Of a stretch of DNA of 64,000 bases, positions 30,669 to 40,798 are shown piece after piece. Numbering within the stretch: position 1 is the first letter of the stretch; each line of letters starts with the position of its first letter. The stretch spans positions 248,001 to 312,000 of the forward strand of contig OZ037900.1 in NCBI GenBank assembly GCA_964035575.1, in the 5' to 3' direction. This DNA is from Rhynchopus sp. YZ270_cl-10 (lineage: Eukaryota; Euglenozoa; Diplonemea; Diplonemida; Diplonemidae). Made by a program: the position numbers and the translations under genes. The notes below the pieces were generated by a model. It ran no database searches. It worked only from the letters and a program-made list of their open reading frames with translations, and was not told where the DNA came from.

Positions 30669-31179
30669 CCCTTTTGTGTGAGGTGGTGTGCGGTAAGACC
30701 CTCTATGGGTCAGTGGAGAAGTCCCCCTAACTCATACACAAGAACCATCTCCCTTTTCCGTGCACCGCTTGATTAGTGGCGTCCTTACGTCACTTGGTTG
30801 ACCAAAAAAATGGAGAGTTTTAGGGGGTTTTACCTTTTGTTCTGGTTTCTAATGAACGTTTTTTCACAAACAGGAAAAAAAAAAAATACCCGGGACCTGT
30901 TTGTAATTTCGAGGGTCCGTGGGTGGGTTATGCGGCAAAACAACAGACTTACGCCTGGAACTATGGCCTCGAGCAGCTTCTGAATTCCACGCAAGGTTTT
31001 TTTTTGACCCCCTCCGCAACTCATCATTGCTATTCGATGACATCCGTACAGCACACCTCTCTGTCGCCTTCCTGCGGAGTCTTTAACAGAACTCCCTGCA
31101 GAAGGACCCCCTTCCCCTCCCCCGCCCTGTGTCCACCCATCACCGCTTTCACCGCCTGAGGTCATCTATCTCTAGGTAT

Positions 31180-32438
31180 TCAGAGTCGAGCATGATTAGT
31201 TCGGATGCCTTCAAATTCTGTGCCATGTGAGACTCACTGCGGCTGCGTGGAATCACGACCTGTATAAGAGGGTTATTCGTGCTTGGAAAATGGGGGCTAT
31301 TCTTGAAAATCATTTTTTAAAAAAGGTATCAAAGCCAGAGAGACACAATATGTTGGGTTTTTTTGTTGTGTCGACAATCGCCCACGAACCCAGGGGTTGG
31401 ACTCAAGGTTGGCCGAAGCCTTATGGAAGGAAAAGACGTCATTCGCCCTGAATGTTTTTCGTTTTTTTTTTTTCATACCTGACCATGGTGCAGCCCCCAG
31501 GACAGCACTACCACCGCCGGGGATACACTGTACTTCGTCGCAAGCCGCGTGACAACCGGGTGCGTGAGGACAGGGTTCTTCCCTCCGTTGCGCATGACGT
31601 GCTGCGTGCCGAGGGAGGAGTACGCTTCAAACTGGATGTCATGCTCCTTACAGAACAGCTGCACCTCTAGGTTCGGCGCCAACGGGTCTGAATGCGTCTG
31701 CACCACTGCGGGCGCAATCTTTGCAAAATTCACAAGCTCCGCCAGCTCGCGCACATTAAAATTCGACACACCAATCGCACGCACGGTGCCCTCCGCCACA
31801 GACGCCTCCATCACCCGCCACGCATCCTGCCAGCTCCCTTCCGACCCTTTGCACAGCGACGCAAAGCAATGCGGGTAATGAATCAACAACAAATTGATAT
31901 ACCCTGTCCGCAGTGCCGCAAGCGAGCCTGCAATCGCCGCCGCTGTGCTCTGCGTGCCTAGGTCCTTTGGGTGCAGCTTTGTCGTCAAAAACAACGTCTC
32001 TCGGTCCACCCCTGCCTCTGCTATTGCCTCTCCCACCAGGTCCTCACGGTACCATTCCCTTGCCATGGCGGTGTCGAAATGGGTGTATCCAACCTTCAAC
32101 GCAGATAGTACTGCAGGTTTGGTATATTCCCCTAATGCTGCTGTGCCGTAGCCCACCGCAGCCATGCTCTTCCCGCCTATCGTGATGCGTCTGTTGGCAC
32201 GGTGTGCCAGAAGATCCAATTGACGCCCCTCTGTTTCTTCACCCTCACCCGCACCTTCACCCCTGCCAGTGGAGACAAGGGAGTTCGTGTGACCATGTGT
32301 CTGTGTCGTGTGTCGTGCCTGCTGTCTCAGCTCCTTTGTATTAAAGAACCACCACACCGCAGAGACGTGGAGCAGAAGCAAGCAGAGTGCCATAGAAAAG
32401 AAACATCGTGTCGGGCGGGTGGTGTGGAAGGGGTTCAT
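31180..32438 (-). CDS. Membrane-anchored aldo-keto reductase
   Basis: An NAD(P)H-dependent carbonyl reductase. Exon 1 (32438-31479) and exon 2 (31260 downward) join in phase 0 over a 218-nt GTATGA...CAG intron. The join recreates the family motif WGLHHGQ-VVIPRS. Residues ~13-33 are a hydrophobic signal anchor, uncommon in this mostly cytosolic family. The catalytic set is visible: Asp in FDTA, Tyr in EWY, Lys in LTTKLHP and His in LLIHYPH. The Asp-Tyr gap is three residues longer than usual. In frame, the protein ends at 31180 (KASETNHARL). One base out of frame, the DNA reads LIMLDSEYLEIDDLRR to a stop at 31149, a better family-like tail, so a one-base insertion or a sequence error at the AAA near 31200 is likely. 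The start is the Met before the anchor; an in-frame upstream Met at 32615 would add 59 unsupported residues. Confidence 0.82.
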
Positions 32439-33414
32439 TGTGTGGGAGGGGGGGGAGCTGAGAGGGTGGGGTTTATTTTTTTTGTTTTGTTTGATAAATG
32501 GACGACGTGTTAGACACCTCGCTTTTTTTTTTTTTCGTGTGGTCTCCACAGCAGCCGTCCACTTCCTATCTCGCGTTTCGTGGATACCGCTACTACGTCC
32601 TACTCCCGCCTCCACTCCTCAGGTAACAAACGGGGATTCATTGGATGCCTAGGATGATCAATTCCTGGGTGAGATAGGTCGGATCAGTGTTTTTTTTAAA
32701 CTTGGTATTCACTCTTGTCACTTAAGCGATGCCGTAGCAGTGTGGCTGCTCTTTATGTTCTATCCAGAGTAAACCAGGGTTTTTGAGAAAAAAGTGGTCT
32801 TAAAAAGAGGTGAAATGCAAGATGTGTAAAGTGAAAATGGTTCTTTTTTAATCGTACTGAGGGGTGATAAGGAATGCGCAAAAATGCACAACGTAACTAT
32901 CCTTTTTTTTGGTGGGGATAAAATCTGCCGTCCGTTTACCCCTCCTCGCTGGTCTCTTATAGGAATTATCAGCTTGGGGTGTGGAAACACGCCCGGATAA
33001 TGTTTCACAATGGTAAGGATCTTGCTGCCCTGAGTGCAGACCTACCTTCTACTGTAATTTTTTGTCGGGGGTAGCAGGCGGAAGGAAAACACAGACAAAA
33101 TAACAACACACACACACACTAACTTGGGACCATATTCTGCGCAAGAATTACCCCCTATTAGTTATCATACACACACACAAGAGCAGAAAATCCAACAGAT
33201 TTTTCACGAGCATTTTGTTAAAGGGACAAAATGCAATGTACATGCATAAAGAAAGTTTCTATCGTGATTGAATTTTGAGAATGATGCTGTGTCCTTTTGT
33301 GCCCCCTTTTTTTCACCTCTCTGCCGTGTGGATGCATCAATGCAAAACAAGAACGATCAAAAAGAGACACAAGAGCACACTTTTTTGATGCATGAAAAAA
33401 CTATCTCCCTTTTT
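32439..33414. other. Gene-free spacer
   Basis: Only the right arm of the 23-bp inverted repeat (33131-33153), a CA microsatellite near 33107-33119 and AT-rich DNA are seen. No gene. Confidence 0.45.
33131..33153. repeat. Right arm of perfect 23-bp inverted repeat
   Basis: An exact reverse complement of 30646-30668. Confidence 0.85.
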
Positions 33415-34725
33415 TTACCTCTTTTTCCCTACTGATTTGTCTCTCGCCCTTCTTGGGGAGGTTTGCTTGCCTCGTTGGCGTGCATGCGTTGCGTTGGTTT
33501 TGCTTGGGGGGTGTTTCGCTGCACGCGGCTCATGCACCGAGCTGCGCAGCTTTGCAAGCTCGCGGTTTCGTATTTGAATCCGCGCCTCGATGCTTGAGAG
33601 CTGCTGCGCCATAGTGATCCGCTCTGCACTTGTAAAAATCTTCTTCCGATGCTCCTTCATTAATGGCAGATACCCCGCCCGCGCGCCTTTCTCTGCCTTC
33701 ACCACCGCCAGCCTCCCTCTGTCCTCCCCTCGCACTGTCTCCAACAATTCCCCCGACAGCCCTGCCAACGCTACCACCACCACTTCCTCCTCCACCTCCT
33801 CCTCCTCCTCTTCATATTCCTCTTCGCACGCCGTCATCGGAGGAGAACCGACACTAGGATACACACCGCCTATGGTACTCGCAGGGTAAGGTGTGGTGGC
33901 GTGGGAGGTAGGAGTAAGTGTCGCCTGGGGAGCAACAGAGCTTTGCGGAGGAGAAGGAAGTGGAGGAGGTGCTGGTGCGGTGTATTGCAGCCCTTCTGGG
34001 GAGCTTGGGTCCATAAATAGGGGGAGATGCAGTTCTTCTCGCTCCTCTGGGTCTACGCTGTTTGGAAACTTCGCGGCATCGAACGCAGATCTCCTAATCT
34101 GCATCATCAAAATCGGCGTAACAGCGACACTATCCTTCCTTGCAAGCTCTGATAACAACGGGGTTTCTTCTCTCTCAGAACTGCTTTCCCTTCCGTTCTC
34201 GCTGTCAGAGGTGATATGGGAAGAGGAGGTTAGACCCAAATCCGGACTATTCAGGCCTAAGATAGCTAAGCAGGATTCGATAGAAGAAGTGCCTCGGGAG
34301 GTGTTGTTGCAACAAAATGCGGCGATATCGTTAAGAAGCTTGACCGCTGCGGGTTTTGAAGTGCCAGAAAGGGCACGAAAAAAATTCGTGTCGGAAAGCG
34401 GAAATGAAATGGATTGGAGAAGGCTTCTGAGGATAGAGTAGTTTGCGGTGCGAACCGAGGGGAGGTTGTTGCTGTGGACGCAGAAGGCGGAGAGGCCGGG
34501 GCCTGGCCAGCGGAGGAGGAAGTTCTCAGCGTCGGGAACCGTGGTGACGTCGGACGGCATCGGTTTGCGCAATACCACAGCCTCCGCGATCATCCCCGCA
34601 GAGCACAGCGCCTCGAGGTGAAGAGACCCACTGCATATCCTCCCTTTCCTCCGCATTTCTACATCAGCACAGAGGTGCACATTGTTTGTCTCGAGCCAAT
34701 TCAAGCATGTTGCACTCAAACGCAT
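33415..34725 (-). CDS. Unknown protein with basic C-terminal tail
   Basis: A single open frame of 436 codons that I cannot assign to a family. Residues ~1-145 look folded (CLNWLETNNVHLCADVE, then NFLLRWPGPGLSAFCVHSNN). The alternation of short helices and Trp/Leu positions is vaguely like a calponin-homology fold, but I would not claim it. Residues ~160-330 are Ser/Pro-rich with an acidic EEYEEEEEEVEEE run near 300. Residues ~350-395 form a predicted coiled coil (TSAERITMAQQLSSIEARIQ) and the last 40 are Lys/Arg-rich. A pyrimidine-rich tract ending CACTCACAG directly precedes the first Met, a good splice acceptor, so the start could be trans-spliced or an upstream exon could exist. Confidence 0.65.
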   Translation of the reverse strand: MRLSATCLNWLETNNVHLCADVEMRRKGRICSGSLHLEALCSAGMIAEAVVLRKPMPSDVTTVPDAENFLLRWPGPGLSAFCVHSNNLPSVRTANYSILRSLLQSISFPLSDTNFFRALSGTSKPAAVKLLNDIAAFCCNNTSRGTSSIESCLAILGLNSPDLGLTSSSHITSDSENGRESSSEREETPLLSELARKDSVAVTPILMMQIRRSAFDAAKFPNSVDPEEREELHLPLFMDPSSPEGLQYTAPAPPPLPSPPQSSVAPQATLTPTSHATTPYPASTIGGVYPSVGSPPMTACEEEYEEEEEEVEEEVVVVALAGLSGELLETVRGEDRGRLAVVKAEKGARAGYLPLMKEHRKKIFTSAERITMAQQLSSIEARIQIRNRELAKLRSSVHEPRAAKHPPSKTNATHARQRGKQTSPRRARDKSVGKKR

Positions 34726-35346
34726 GAAAAGGATCTGTGAGTGGGGGATGAAAAAAGCGGCAAAAAAAACGAAAAATTGAAGTTAAAATGGGGGGCTTTT
34801 CGGTATGATTCTAGAAGAGGGGGTAGGTTAGAGCAAAAAAACGCGGTCTGATGCGGAGACAGAAATTTGTGAATGTCTGTTCCAAGAGAGGGTGGTTGCG
34901 TTGGATTGGGCCGGCAAAAGAAAGAGAGAGAAGTTTACATTCCGTCTCGCCTCACCGTACCATCAGGCGAACGCTGGCGCTGGTAAAAAGTTAGATTCAT
35001 ATACTTTCAGTTCACAGAATTGAAAGTATTTGAGAGGGTCAACATACGCACCTTAAAAAGAAAAAAGTTGACATCTTTTTAGGTATCGCGGCTTCTATAA
35101 GAAACGTTGCCAGTGCAAAATGCCTCACCGTACATCGCAAGGAGGGGCACTGAAACCCTCAGATAGTAGATGAACCTACGCCTTCGCTGTGGTCCTAGAC
35201 TGTACCCCAAATGGCGTCTGAATAAGTTTGGCGGATTTTTGGGAAAACGTCATCGTTAATGGGGTGGCTGAAGGGGGGTGATTCGCCCGCTTCTTGCGTA
35301 CTTTGTGCACCCTCCTCCCCATTCAGTCACATCAGTTGACCCACCC
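34726..35346. other. Gene-free spacer
   Basis: About 620 bp, AT-rich in part, with a short inverted repeat ATACTTTCA...TGAAAGTAT near 35000-35028. No gene or element edges were found. Confidence 0.4.
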
Positions 35347-35484
35347 TCAGTCTTGTTTCACCCGCCTCAGGTTGCGCCGCACCCGGTTCACCATGACCCA
35401 CACAAAGTTCACAATCAGCAGCAGCAGCATGATCGTCGTCACGAACTCAAACGGCGTTACGACACCTGTGTCACCTGCCTCCAT
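35347..35484 (-). CDS. 45-residue single-pass membrane protein
   Basis: A short open frame reads MEAGDTGVVTPFEF, then a 19-residue hydrophobic helix (VTTIMLLLLIVNFVWVMVN), then a basic end (RVRRNLRRVKQD). Codon use is GC-ending (CTG, GTG, CGG) like the real genes here and unlike the spacers, and the frame is on the gene strand in its own gap. An acidic N-terminus, one helix and a basic cytosolic tail fit a tail-anchored or small ER or mitochondrial subunit of the Ost4 size class, but no family is recognised. It could also be the last exon of a longer gene. Confidence 0.5.
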   Translation of the reverse strand: MEAGDTGVVTPFEFVTTIMLLLLIVNFVWVMVNRVRRNLRRVKQD

Positions 35485-36205
35485 TGTATCTTTGCCTCTT
35501 GTGGGTAGCCCCTTGAGGTCTCTTTCACTTCTGAAAAAACATAGTGAAATGTGTTAAGTGTGCATAGGGGGTGCAGAGGTGAAGGTCAGAGCAAAACAAA
35601 AAGTAGAGTTGAAATACAAAGCCCTCTCGTGAACAGTGTACCTTTGGTACAATGACCGGCTGTACCGGGGGGGTGGAACACCCCCCACATCCATTTCGTG
35701 GTTTACATCTGAAACAAACTGTTCCGCCTTTTTGTACAACATATAATACAACAGCTCCTCGTTGGACAGTGTACCTTGAGTGCGTGACCAGACGGATCCG
35801 TTGAGATGATAGGAAACGGTAATGAGTCCATTGTGATTAGGTTCCGGATGGGGAACAAAGTAGAACAAAAAAGTATGAAATACCCACCCATGTTCTTTGA
35901 AGGACAAATAAATCTTTTTTTTTTTCCAAAAAAAAAAAAAAAGGAAAATGCGAGAGAAAAAGGGAGAAAAGTTAGTGTAATATAAGGTAACCCGACACAC
36001 AGCTCTTAGTTACCCGAGACGTTTTCAACAAAATGAACTAAAAAGCTCAACACATCTGGAGAGACATTCCGAGAGACCCCGCGAGAACGGAAAAGAAAAA
36101 AATAATACTCAATCACCCCCAAAAGCACTAGCACACAGACAGCACACCTCAAATTTCATGTGTCAGCTGTTTAGAGAACTCTGGTCTGACCTCTTCCCCC
36201 CCCTT
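35485..36205. other. Spacer with family C repeat
   Basis: Family C repeat at 35610-35706 and a second partial copy around 35763-35800 (GACAGTGTACCTTGAGTG). An open minus-strand frame here is made largely of these repeats, so I do not call it a gene. Confidence 0.45.
35610..35706 (+). repeat. Dispersed short repeat, family C
   Basis: Reads AATACAAAGCCCTCTCGTGA, then CAGTGTACCTTTGGTACAAT, ending CCATTTCGTGGTTTACATC. This copy has a C/G-run replacement in the middle. Confidence 0.65.
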
Positions 36206-37579
36206 TCAAAACCCTGTGGTCTCGTACGACGCATGACGCTCCACCTCCGCGTCACTGACGGTTCTGTGCAGGACACCGTCGTTGAGGAGCTTTGTGAAGT
36301 GAGACATTGTTGCTTGGGGTGGGGACGTCATCTGCAAGAGGGAAGCATGGGCACCATCGTCATCACCGTCACCTTTATCTTCGCCCCTCTCCAACGCTTC
36401 ACGCACAGGAAGCATATTCGCAAGCTTCACCAACTGCGCCAGATCGCTTCCGGAGAACCCTTCGGTCCGCGCCGCCACACAACCCACATCCTCCTCCGAC
36501 AGACAACACTCAATGGTTTTGAGCATATGAACCAGAAGCTTGCACCTCTCCTCCTCTCCTGGCAACGGCACATGCACACGAAGCTCAAAACGACGCAACA
36601 CCGCGGTGTCCAACTCCCACGGCAGATTCGTCGCTGCAAGGAAGAGGACACGTGGTGCGGCACCTCCCCCTCCCTCTTCCTCTTCATCCTCATCCTCCCC
36701 TTCCGAATCGGACCCCTGAGACATCTTGCTCTCACTCTGCAGTCCATCCAACTGCGTCAAAAACTCGGTCTTCATCCTCCTCGAGGTTTCCGTATCACCG
36801 TCACCCCGTTTCTTGCAGAATGCATCCAACTCATCGATAAAGACTACACTTGGAGCACGCTTCCGAGAGGATTCGAATAAGAGCCGAATCAGCCTCTCAC
36901 TCTCCCCCATCCAACGGGACACCAAATCGGCGGCAGATACTGAGAAGAAGGTGCAGTCCTTCCCACATTCCCCGGCAGCTGCTCTGGCGAGATGGGTCTT
37001 CCCTGTTCCTGGGGGGCCATACAACAGAATTGATCTCCACGGTGTTCGGCCCTTCCCAGAGAAAAGCATAGGGTATTTCCTAGGGAGTGTGACAGCCTCA
37101 AGGAGTGCCTGCTTCGCAGAGGCTACTCCAATGCAGTCAGAAAAAGAGGGGAATTTGACGCCAGATGACAACACTGTTGCTTCAATTTGCGCTTCCAGGG
37201 CAGTGCTGTCGGCCGCAGGGGAGGTGGAGGAGGAAGGGATTGGGGCTGCTTTCCCTTCTGGTGTGGTTGGCGCAGGTTTGGGTGGTGTAGTAGGGGGGTC
37301 GATGAGGGCAAGGATGGCGTTGCGTTTTTCAAGAAGCGCGTCGATGCTGTGTTGTAGAACCTCCTCAGCAAGGTCTTCGGGAACGCATGTCCCAGGAGGG
37401 CCGCGCTGGCGTTGTGAAAGGGAGGCAGTCAGACGGATGGTCCCCACGGCGCGGTCGAGAAGCGGGGCTACCTCGGCGAGTTTCGTCTTGTCGCCTTTCG
37501 CGGCTTTGAGAAGTGCAAGGATTTCTTCGAGTTGTACACCGCAGTGTTGTTGTTGTTGGGCAAAGCTGCAGGCTACCAT
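36206..37579 (-). CDS. AAA ATPase of the Vps4/katanin/spastin (meiotic) clade
   Basis: An ATP-driven remodeller; relatives disassemble ESCRT-III or sever microtubules. It has 457 residues, no intron. Residues ~1-95 are helical and resemble a degenerate MIT domain, followed by a Pro-rich linker (~96-135). The AAA domain has Walker A GPPGTGKT (~188-195), pore-loop region SADLVSRWMGESERL, and Walker B FIDELDAF (usual form IDEIDSL). It also has sensor-1 ATN, an arginine-finger pair (LRRFELRV) and EGFSGSDL in sensor 2. An acidic insertion (GEDEDEEEEGGGG) interrupts the domain before sensor 1. The C-terminal SHFTKLLND is similar to the Vps4-clade C-terminal helix. Which member it is cannot be settled from sequence alone. 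Confidence 0.85.
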   Translation of the reverse strand: MVACSFAQQQQHCGVQLEEILALLKAAKGDKTKLAEVAPLLDRAVGTIRLTASLSQRQRGPPGTCVPEDLAEEVLQHSIDALLEKRNAILALIDPPTTPPKPAPTTPEGKAAPIPSSSTSPAADSTALEAQIEATVLSSGVKFPSFSDCIGVASAKQALLEAVTLPRKYPMLFSGKGRTPWRSILLYGPPGTGKTHLARAAAGECGKDCTFFSVSAADLVSRWMGESERLIRLLFESSRKRAPSVVFIDELDAFCKKRGDGDTETSRRMKTEFLTQLDGLQSESKMSQGSDSEGEDEDEEEEGGGGAAPRVLFLAATNLPWELDTAVLRRFELRVHVPLPGEEERCKLLVHMLKTIECCLSEEDVGCVAARTEGFSGSDLAQLVKLANMLPVREALERGEDKGDGDDDGAHASLLQMTSPPQATMSHFTKLLNDGVLHRTVSDAEVERHASYETTGF

Positions 37580-37696
37580 AGGAATTTTTGAAAATGCAAA
37601 GAAAAGGGGAGAGAAAAAAGAGAGAAAAAAAGTAATCTGTAGGGTTATGGGAGAGAAGGGAGTTGGTTTATGAAAAATGAGGCAGGAAAAAAAAAA

Positions 37697-37740
37697 GTTG
37701 ATAGTGTAAATGCCTCTGGGATGCAGGCATCTGACAGAGT
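37697..37740 (+). repeat. Dispersed short repeat, family B (truncated)
   Basis: GTTGATAGTGTAAATGCCTC, then TGGGATGCAGGCATCTGACA. It lacks the hairpin half. Confidence 0.6.
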
Positions 37741-37802
37741 GAAAATGATTAAGATATTCTTTTCAATCGAAAGAAAAAAAAAGTTGCCTTTGAAAATAAG
37801 CC

Positions 37803-37893
37803 GTCTCAAAGACAGTGTACCTTGGTGCAAATGAGTGGTGCATCGTGGGTGGACCCACCCGACCATGCAATCTTATATCCATTTCGAGGTTGA
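37803..37893 (+). repeat. Dispersed short repeat, family C
   Basis: CAGTGTACCTTGGTGCAAAT, then GGTGCATCGTGGGTGGACCC, ending ATTTCGAGGTTGACATCTG. It lies 60 bp from a family B copy, as also happens at 61.7 kb. Confidence 0.65.
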
Positions 37894-37997
37894 CATCTGT
37901 TATGCCCTGCTAAAAAAGGGGGGTTTTTTTTTTTGCTCCGACTTTCGAACTTTGAAATGCAACCCTTAAAAAAGAGGATGCCAAGCGCCCTACCTCA

Positions 37998-38264
37998 ATG
38001 GCCACCGACCAGACAAGACTCACCGCCTTCAAAAATTTCGACAAGGAGGCAGCAAAGGACTTCGAAGTCAGGTTCGAACAGAAGCAAGCTGCGATCAGAG
38101 AGGGAAGACTGAAGACGACGAATGCTTCTATTGCACGAAGTGCAAAGAGAGCAGTGGCGTCTGTTATGAGTTGGTTACGGATGCTGCCCGCGAGCATGCG
38201 CAGGACTATGCGCAACGTTCTGTTCAACAAGAGTGAATACGAATCAAAACTGGGAGACCTCTAA
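37998..38264 (+). other. Doubtful plus-strand coding relic
   Basis: An 88-codon frame (FKNFDKEAAKDFEVRF...) with high Lys/Arg/Ala and GC-ending codons, followed in other frames by coding-like KTGRPLTKQEFDNM and KEKETAKKEEEYKRK up to 38414. A third frame across 38115-38215 reads CFYCTKCKES, a CxxC pair. Coding-like texture spread over several frames suggests a decayed gene or an exon/intron mix. It would be the only plus-strand gene here, which counts against it. Confidence 0.25.
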
Positions 38265-38672
38265 CCAAGCAGGAGTTTGACAATATGGCAAAAAATTTCG
38301 CATCCATGATCGCTTCTCGTGACAAAGGCGTCCAGGAAACCCCGAAAGAAAAGGAGACGGCAAAGAAAGAAGAGGAGTATAAAAGGAAGACTGACGCGAC
38401 CTTGTGTACGTGACAGGGAGAAAAAAAGGAATAGTTTGGGTCGAGGGGAGGTCATTAGGCTGAGTGTATCTTAACGGGTGTGTGTGTGTGTGTGCCATGT
38501 CCCTGAGTGTGTGGGTCACGTGGCAAAACAAACACAAATATGCGCCAAAGTGGCGGTTATTTCTAAATAGGGGGTTTTTTTGGGTTGTAAAAGGTCCATC
38601 CCGCCCATGCAGTTCTCCCTCCCTAGACTGCACCTGAGAACAGCAGCGTCGCAAAAACCTTTGTTCTCTTCT

Positions 38673-40798
38673 TTAAATCTGGGGCCGAAGTTGTTCTGCC
38701 AACACAGAGAGGCAGGGCTGGTCGATGCTCAAGAACTTATGCGAGAAGACTTCTACACAGTCGTATTCTGTGGTGGGATTTTTTTTGATTTTTTTGATAA
38801 TTTGATAATCTGATGGATTAGTGCAGCTTCCAAAAAAGACAATCATCACCGTAAATTTAACTCCTTTTTCTTTTTTGATAAATTGTTGGAGATAAATTGT
38901 TGGAGAGCAGTGTAGTTTGCCTCGGTTGTGTTGCCACAGTTTGTGCAATCTCCACTTTTTTCTATGTTGAAACCACCTACCACATGGATTCGCCACCACA
39001 TAGCACCTCTTATAGGCTGCGATACCCCACCCCTCACCATTTACACCACCCCCCTCCCCAGTGAGTCCCCACATACGTTTCGCCTCTGCCGCAAAGGCAT
39101 GCTTGAGAAAGTCTGCCAGCTCCGTATGGCACCGCTCCAGCGAAGGGTGTGCCTCCTGCCCCACGAGACTGCCTATGTGCAGAACGTACTGTGGGTCTGT
39201 ACGGAACCCCTTTTCATGCCAGGGGCGGCGCCCGGTGCCCAGCTCCAACACGGTGCACGCGAAGGCCCAGAGATCCGACTGCGTTGTGGCCTCCCCTTTG
39301 ACCACCATGCTGGGGCTTTGGTACATCAGGGTGCCGCCACTGCGGCGGCCGTTTTCTTCGTCCTCTCTGCGCACCATTTTGCTTAGACCGAAATCCGTGA
39401 GTTTGAGGGTGTTTGGGGCTTCGACCATGATGTTCTTTGGTTTGATGTCGGAGTGCACTATCTTCCGTTTGTGCAGATAGCTGAGACCGTTGAGGATTTG
39501 GTAGGTGTAGACCTTTAGGGACTCTATGCTGTTGCCACATTCGTTGACGACACGGTCCAGCTCGCCCCCGGATACCAGCTCCATGACAATGTGGATGGCC
39601 TTCTCTCCAGGGACGTCGGGGTTGTCATTGTAATAGATCTTTTCAACCTTGACAATGTTCGTGTGCGACAGCTTCTCAAGCAGTGAGAACTCCTTCTCCG
39701 CCTCGGCAGCCGCCTGATCATTCAGCAGGCTAATGACCTTGATGGCAAACTGAGAGCCCTGCGAGCTCCCGGCTTTGTACACCGTCCCGAAGGAGCCCTG
39801 GCCGATCTTCTCGTTAATGTAGAATTCGCAGTCCTGAAGTGGTAAAAGAAAAGATTGATAATCTTAGAATACACAGCTTCCCTCAAAAACTCAAATACAA
39901 CAGCAATAAAAGAGAGCTAAAACGCTCGGTGCTCTTTTGAAAACTCACCAAAAATCTAGGTTTTTAACCTTATGTTTTTTGCCTCATTTGGAACTATAAA
40001 AAAAAAGGTACACACCTGCATCATAGGGGGTGGTGCAAACTCCACATCAAAGTCGTCGGTGTCCCCTGAAGGTGTAGGGGGTGCATTTGCACCTGGCGTG
40101 CCCACCACAGCTGCGTTGGACACACGCGGCGCAAACTTATACGCCGCTAGCTTTTGCTGGTCTGCCGGGTCCACCACGGCCCCACCCACAGCACCCACAC
40201 CACCCGCACCGTCCGCCACAATGCTGTACCGAGGAATATGCTGCTGCGCAGGCAAGGTGGAGGGCCGCCTCTCTAACGTGTTTTCCGACGCCACTACCGG
40301 CACCGTGCGTGCCCCAGCCCGCCGTGCACGCTTGCTGAGCAGCACCGCTGCAGGGAGCGTCGCGCACTCACCCCCATCCCCTGCCCAGAACCGCAGCTCC
40401 TCCAACCGCCCCTTCACCAACGCCGCAGCAGGTGTCTTTGCCCAGAGCGGTATTGCGGAGGATGTGTCGAGAAGCTGTCGTAGGCGAACACGATGTCCAG
40501 CCTTCATCCCGATTGTTGCCAGCTCGTCATCGCTGCACGCTGTGACCTCTGCTGTAGAGGTCAGGCCACGCATCGCAAGCTGTGGTAAGTACTCCGGCAG
40601 TCCGGGGTCCTTCTGCAGTGTGCTGGCCAGGGTGGCGAGGCTGTGCAGCTTGGCTGCGTCTGCGCTGCCCAGGCCGATGGAGACGAGGCCTGCAGGCCCC
40701 AGGGCGCGTGCAGTGGCAAACCCGTCCACCCCGTTCTCCACCAACACCCCCACCGCACCCCCCATCTGCGCCGCCGTGACTATCTCGTGGAACGACAT
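38673..40798 (-). CDS. SAM-domain serine/threonine protein kinase (MAP3K/STE-like)
   Basis: Three exons are inferred: 40798-40016, 39833-39077 and 38767-38673. They are joined by 182-nt and 309-nt introns (donors GTGTGT and GTATGT), giving 544 residues. The first join yields INEKIGQGSFGTVYKAG, a perfect glycine loop. The second yields QYDCVEVFSHKFL, the usual C-lobe ending (x-V-x-x-LL-x-H-x-FL). The N-terminal 130 residues contain helical SAM-like repeats (LPEYLPQLAMRGLTSTAEV...) which in Ste11-type kinases mediate scaffold binding. The kinase has FAIK, the catalytic loop HSDIKPKNIM, and DFG. The catalytic loop is HSD rather than HRD, marking a non-RD kinase that may not need activation-loop phosphorylation. 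A linker (~135-255) is Ala/Pro/Val-rich. All key residues are present, so it should be active. Confidence 0.87.

Larger units (their letters stand above)
30487..31179. other. Spacer with heptamer satellite
   Basis: It contains the (TTAGGTG)n tract and one arm of a 23-bp inverted repeat (30646-30668; partner 33131-33153). The rest shows nothing recognisable. The part next to 31149-31180 is the 3' end of the aldo-keto reductase gene. Confidence 0.5.
37580..38672. other. Spacer with repeats and a doubtful plus-strand frame
   Basis: Family B repeat (37697-37740) and family C repeat (37803-37893) stand side by side. A plus-strand frame at 37998-38264 is listed separately. A TG microsatellite lies at about 38479-38494. 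Confidence 0.45.

Noticed and set aside
30830-31165. Minus-strand 111-codon frame after the aldo-keto reductase
   Set aside because: It starts inside the reductase tail in another frame and soon becomes Gly/Arg/Phe simple sequence.
35554-36000. 148-codon minus-strand frame with protein-like texture
   Set aside because: Most of the apparent signal comes from family C repeat sequence read in frame; the N-terminal part is poly-Phe/Lys from T/A runs.
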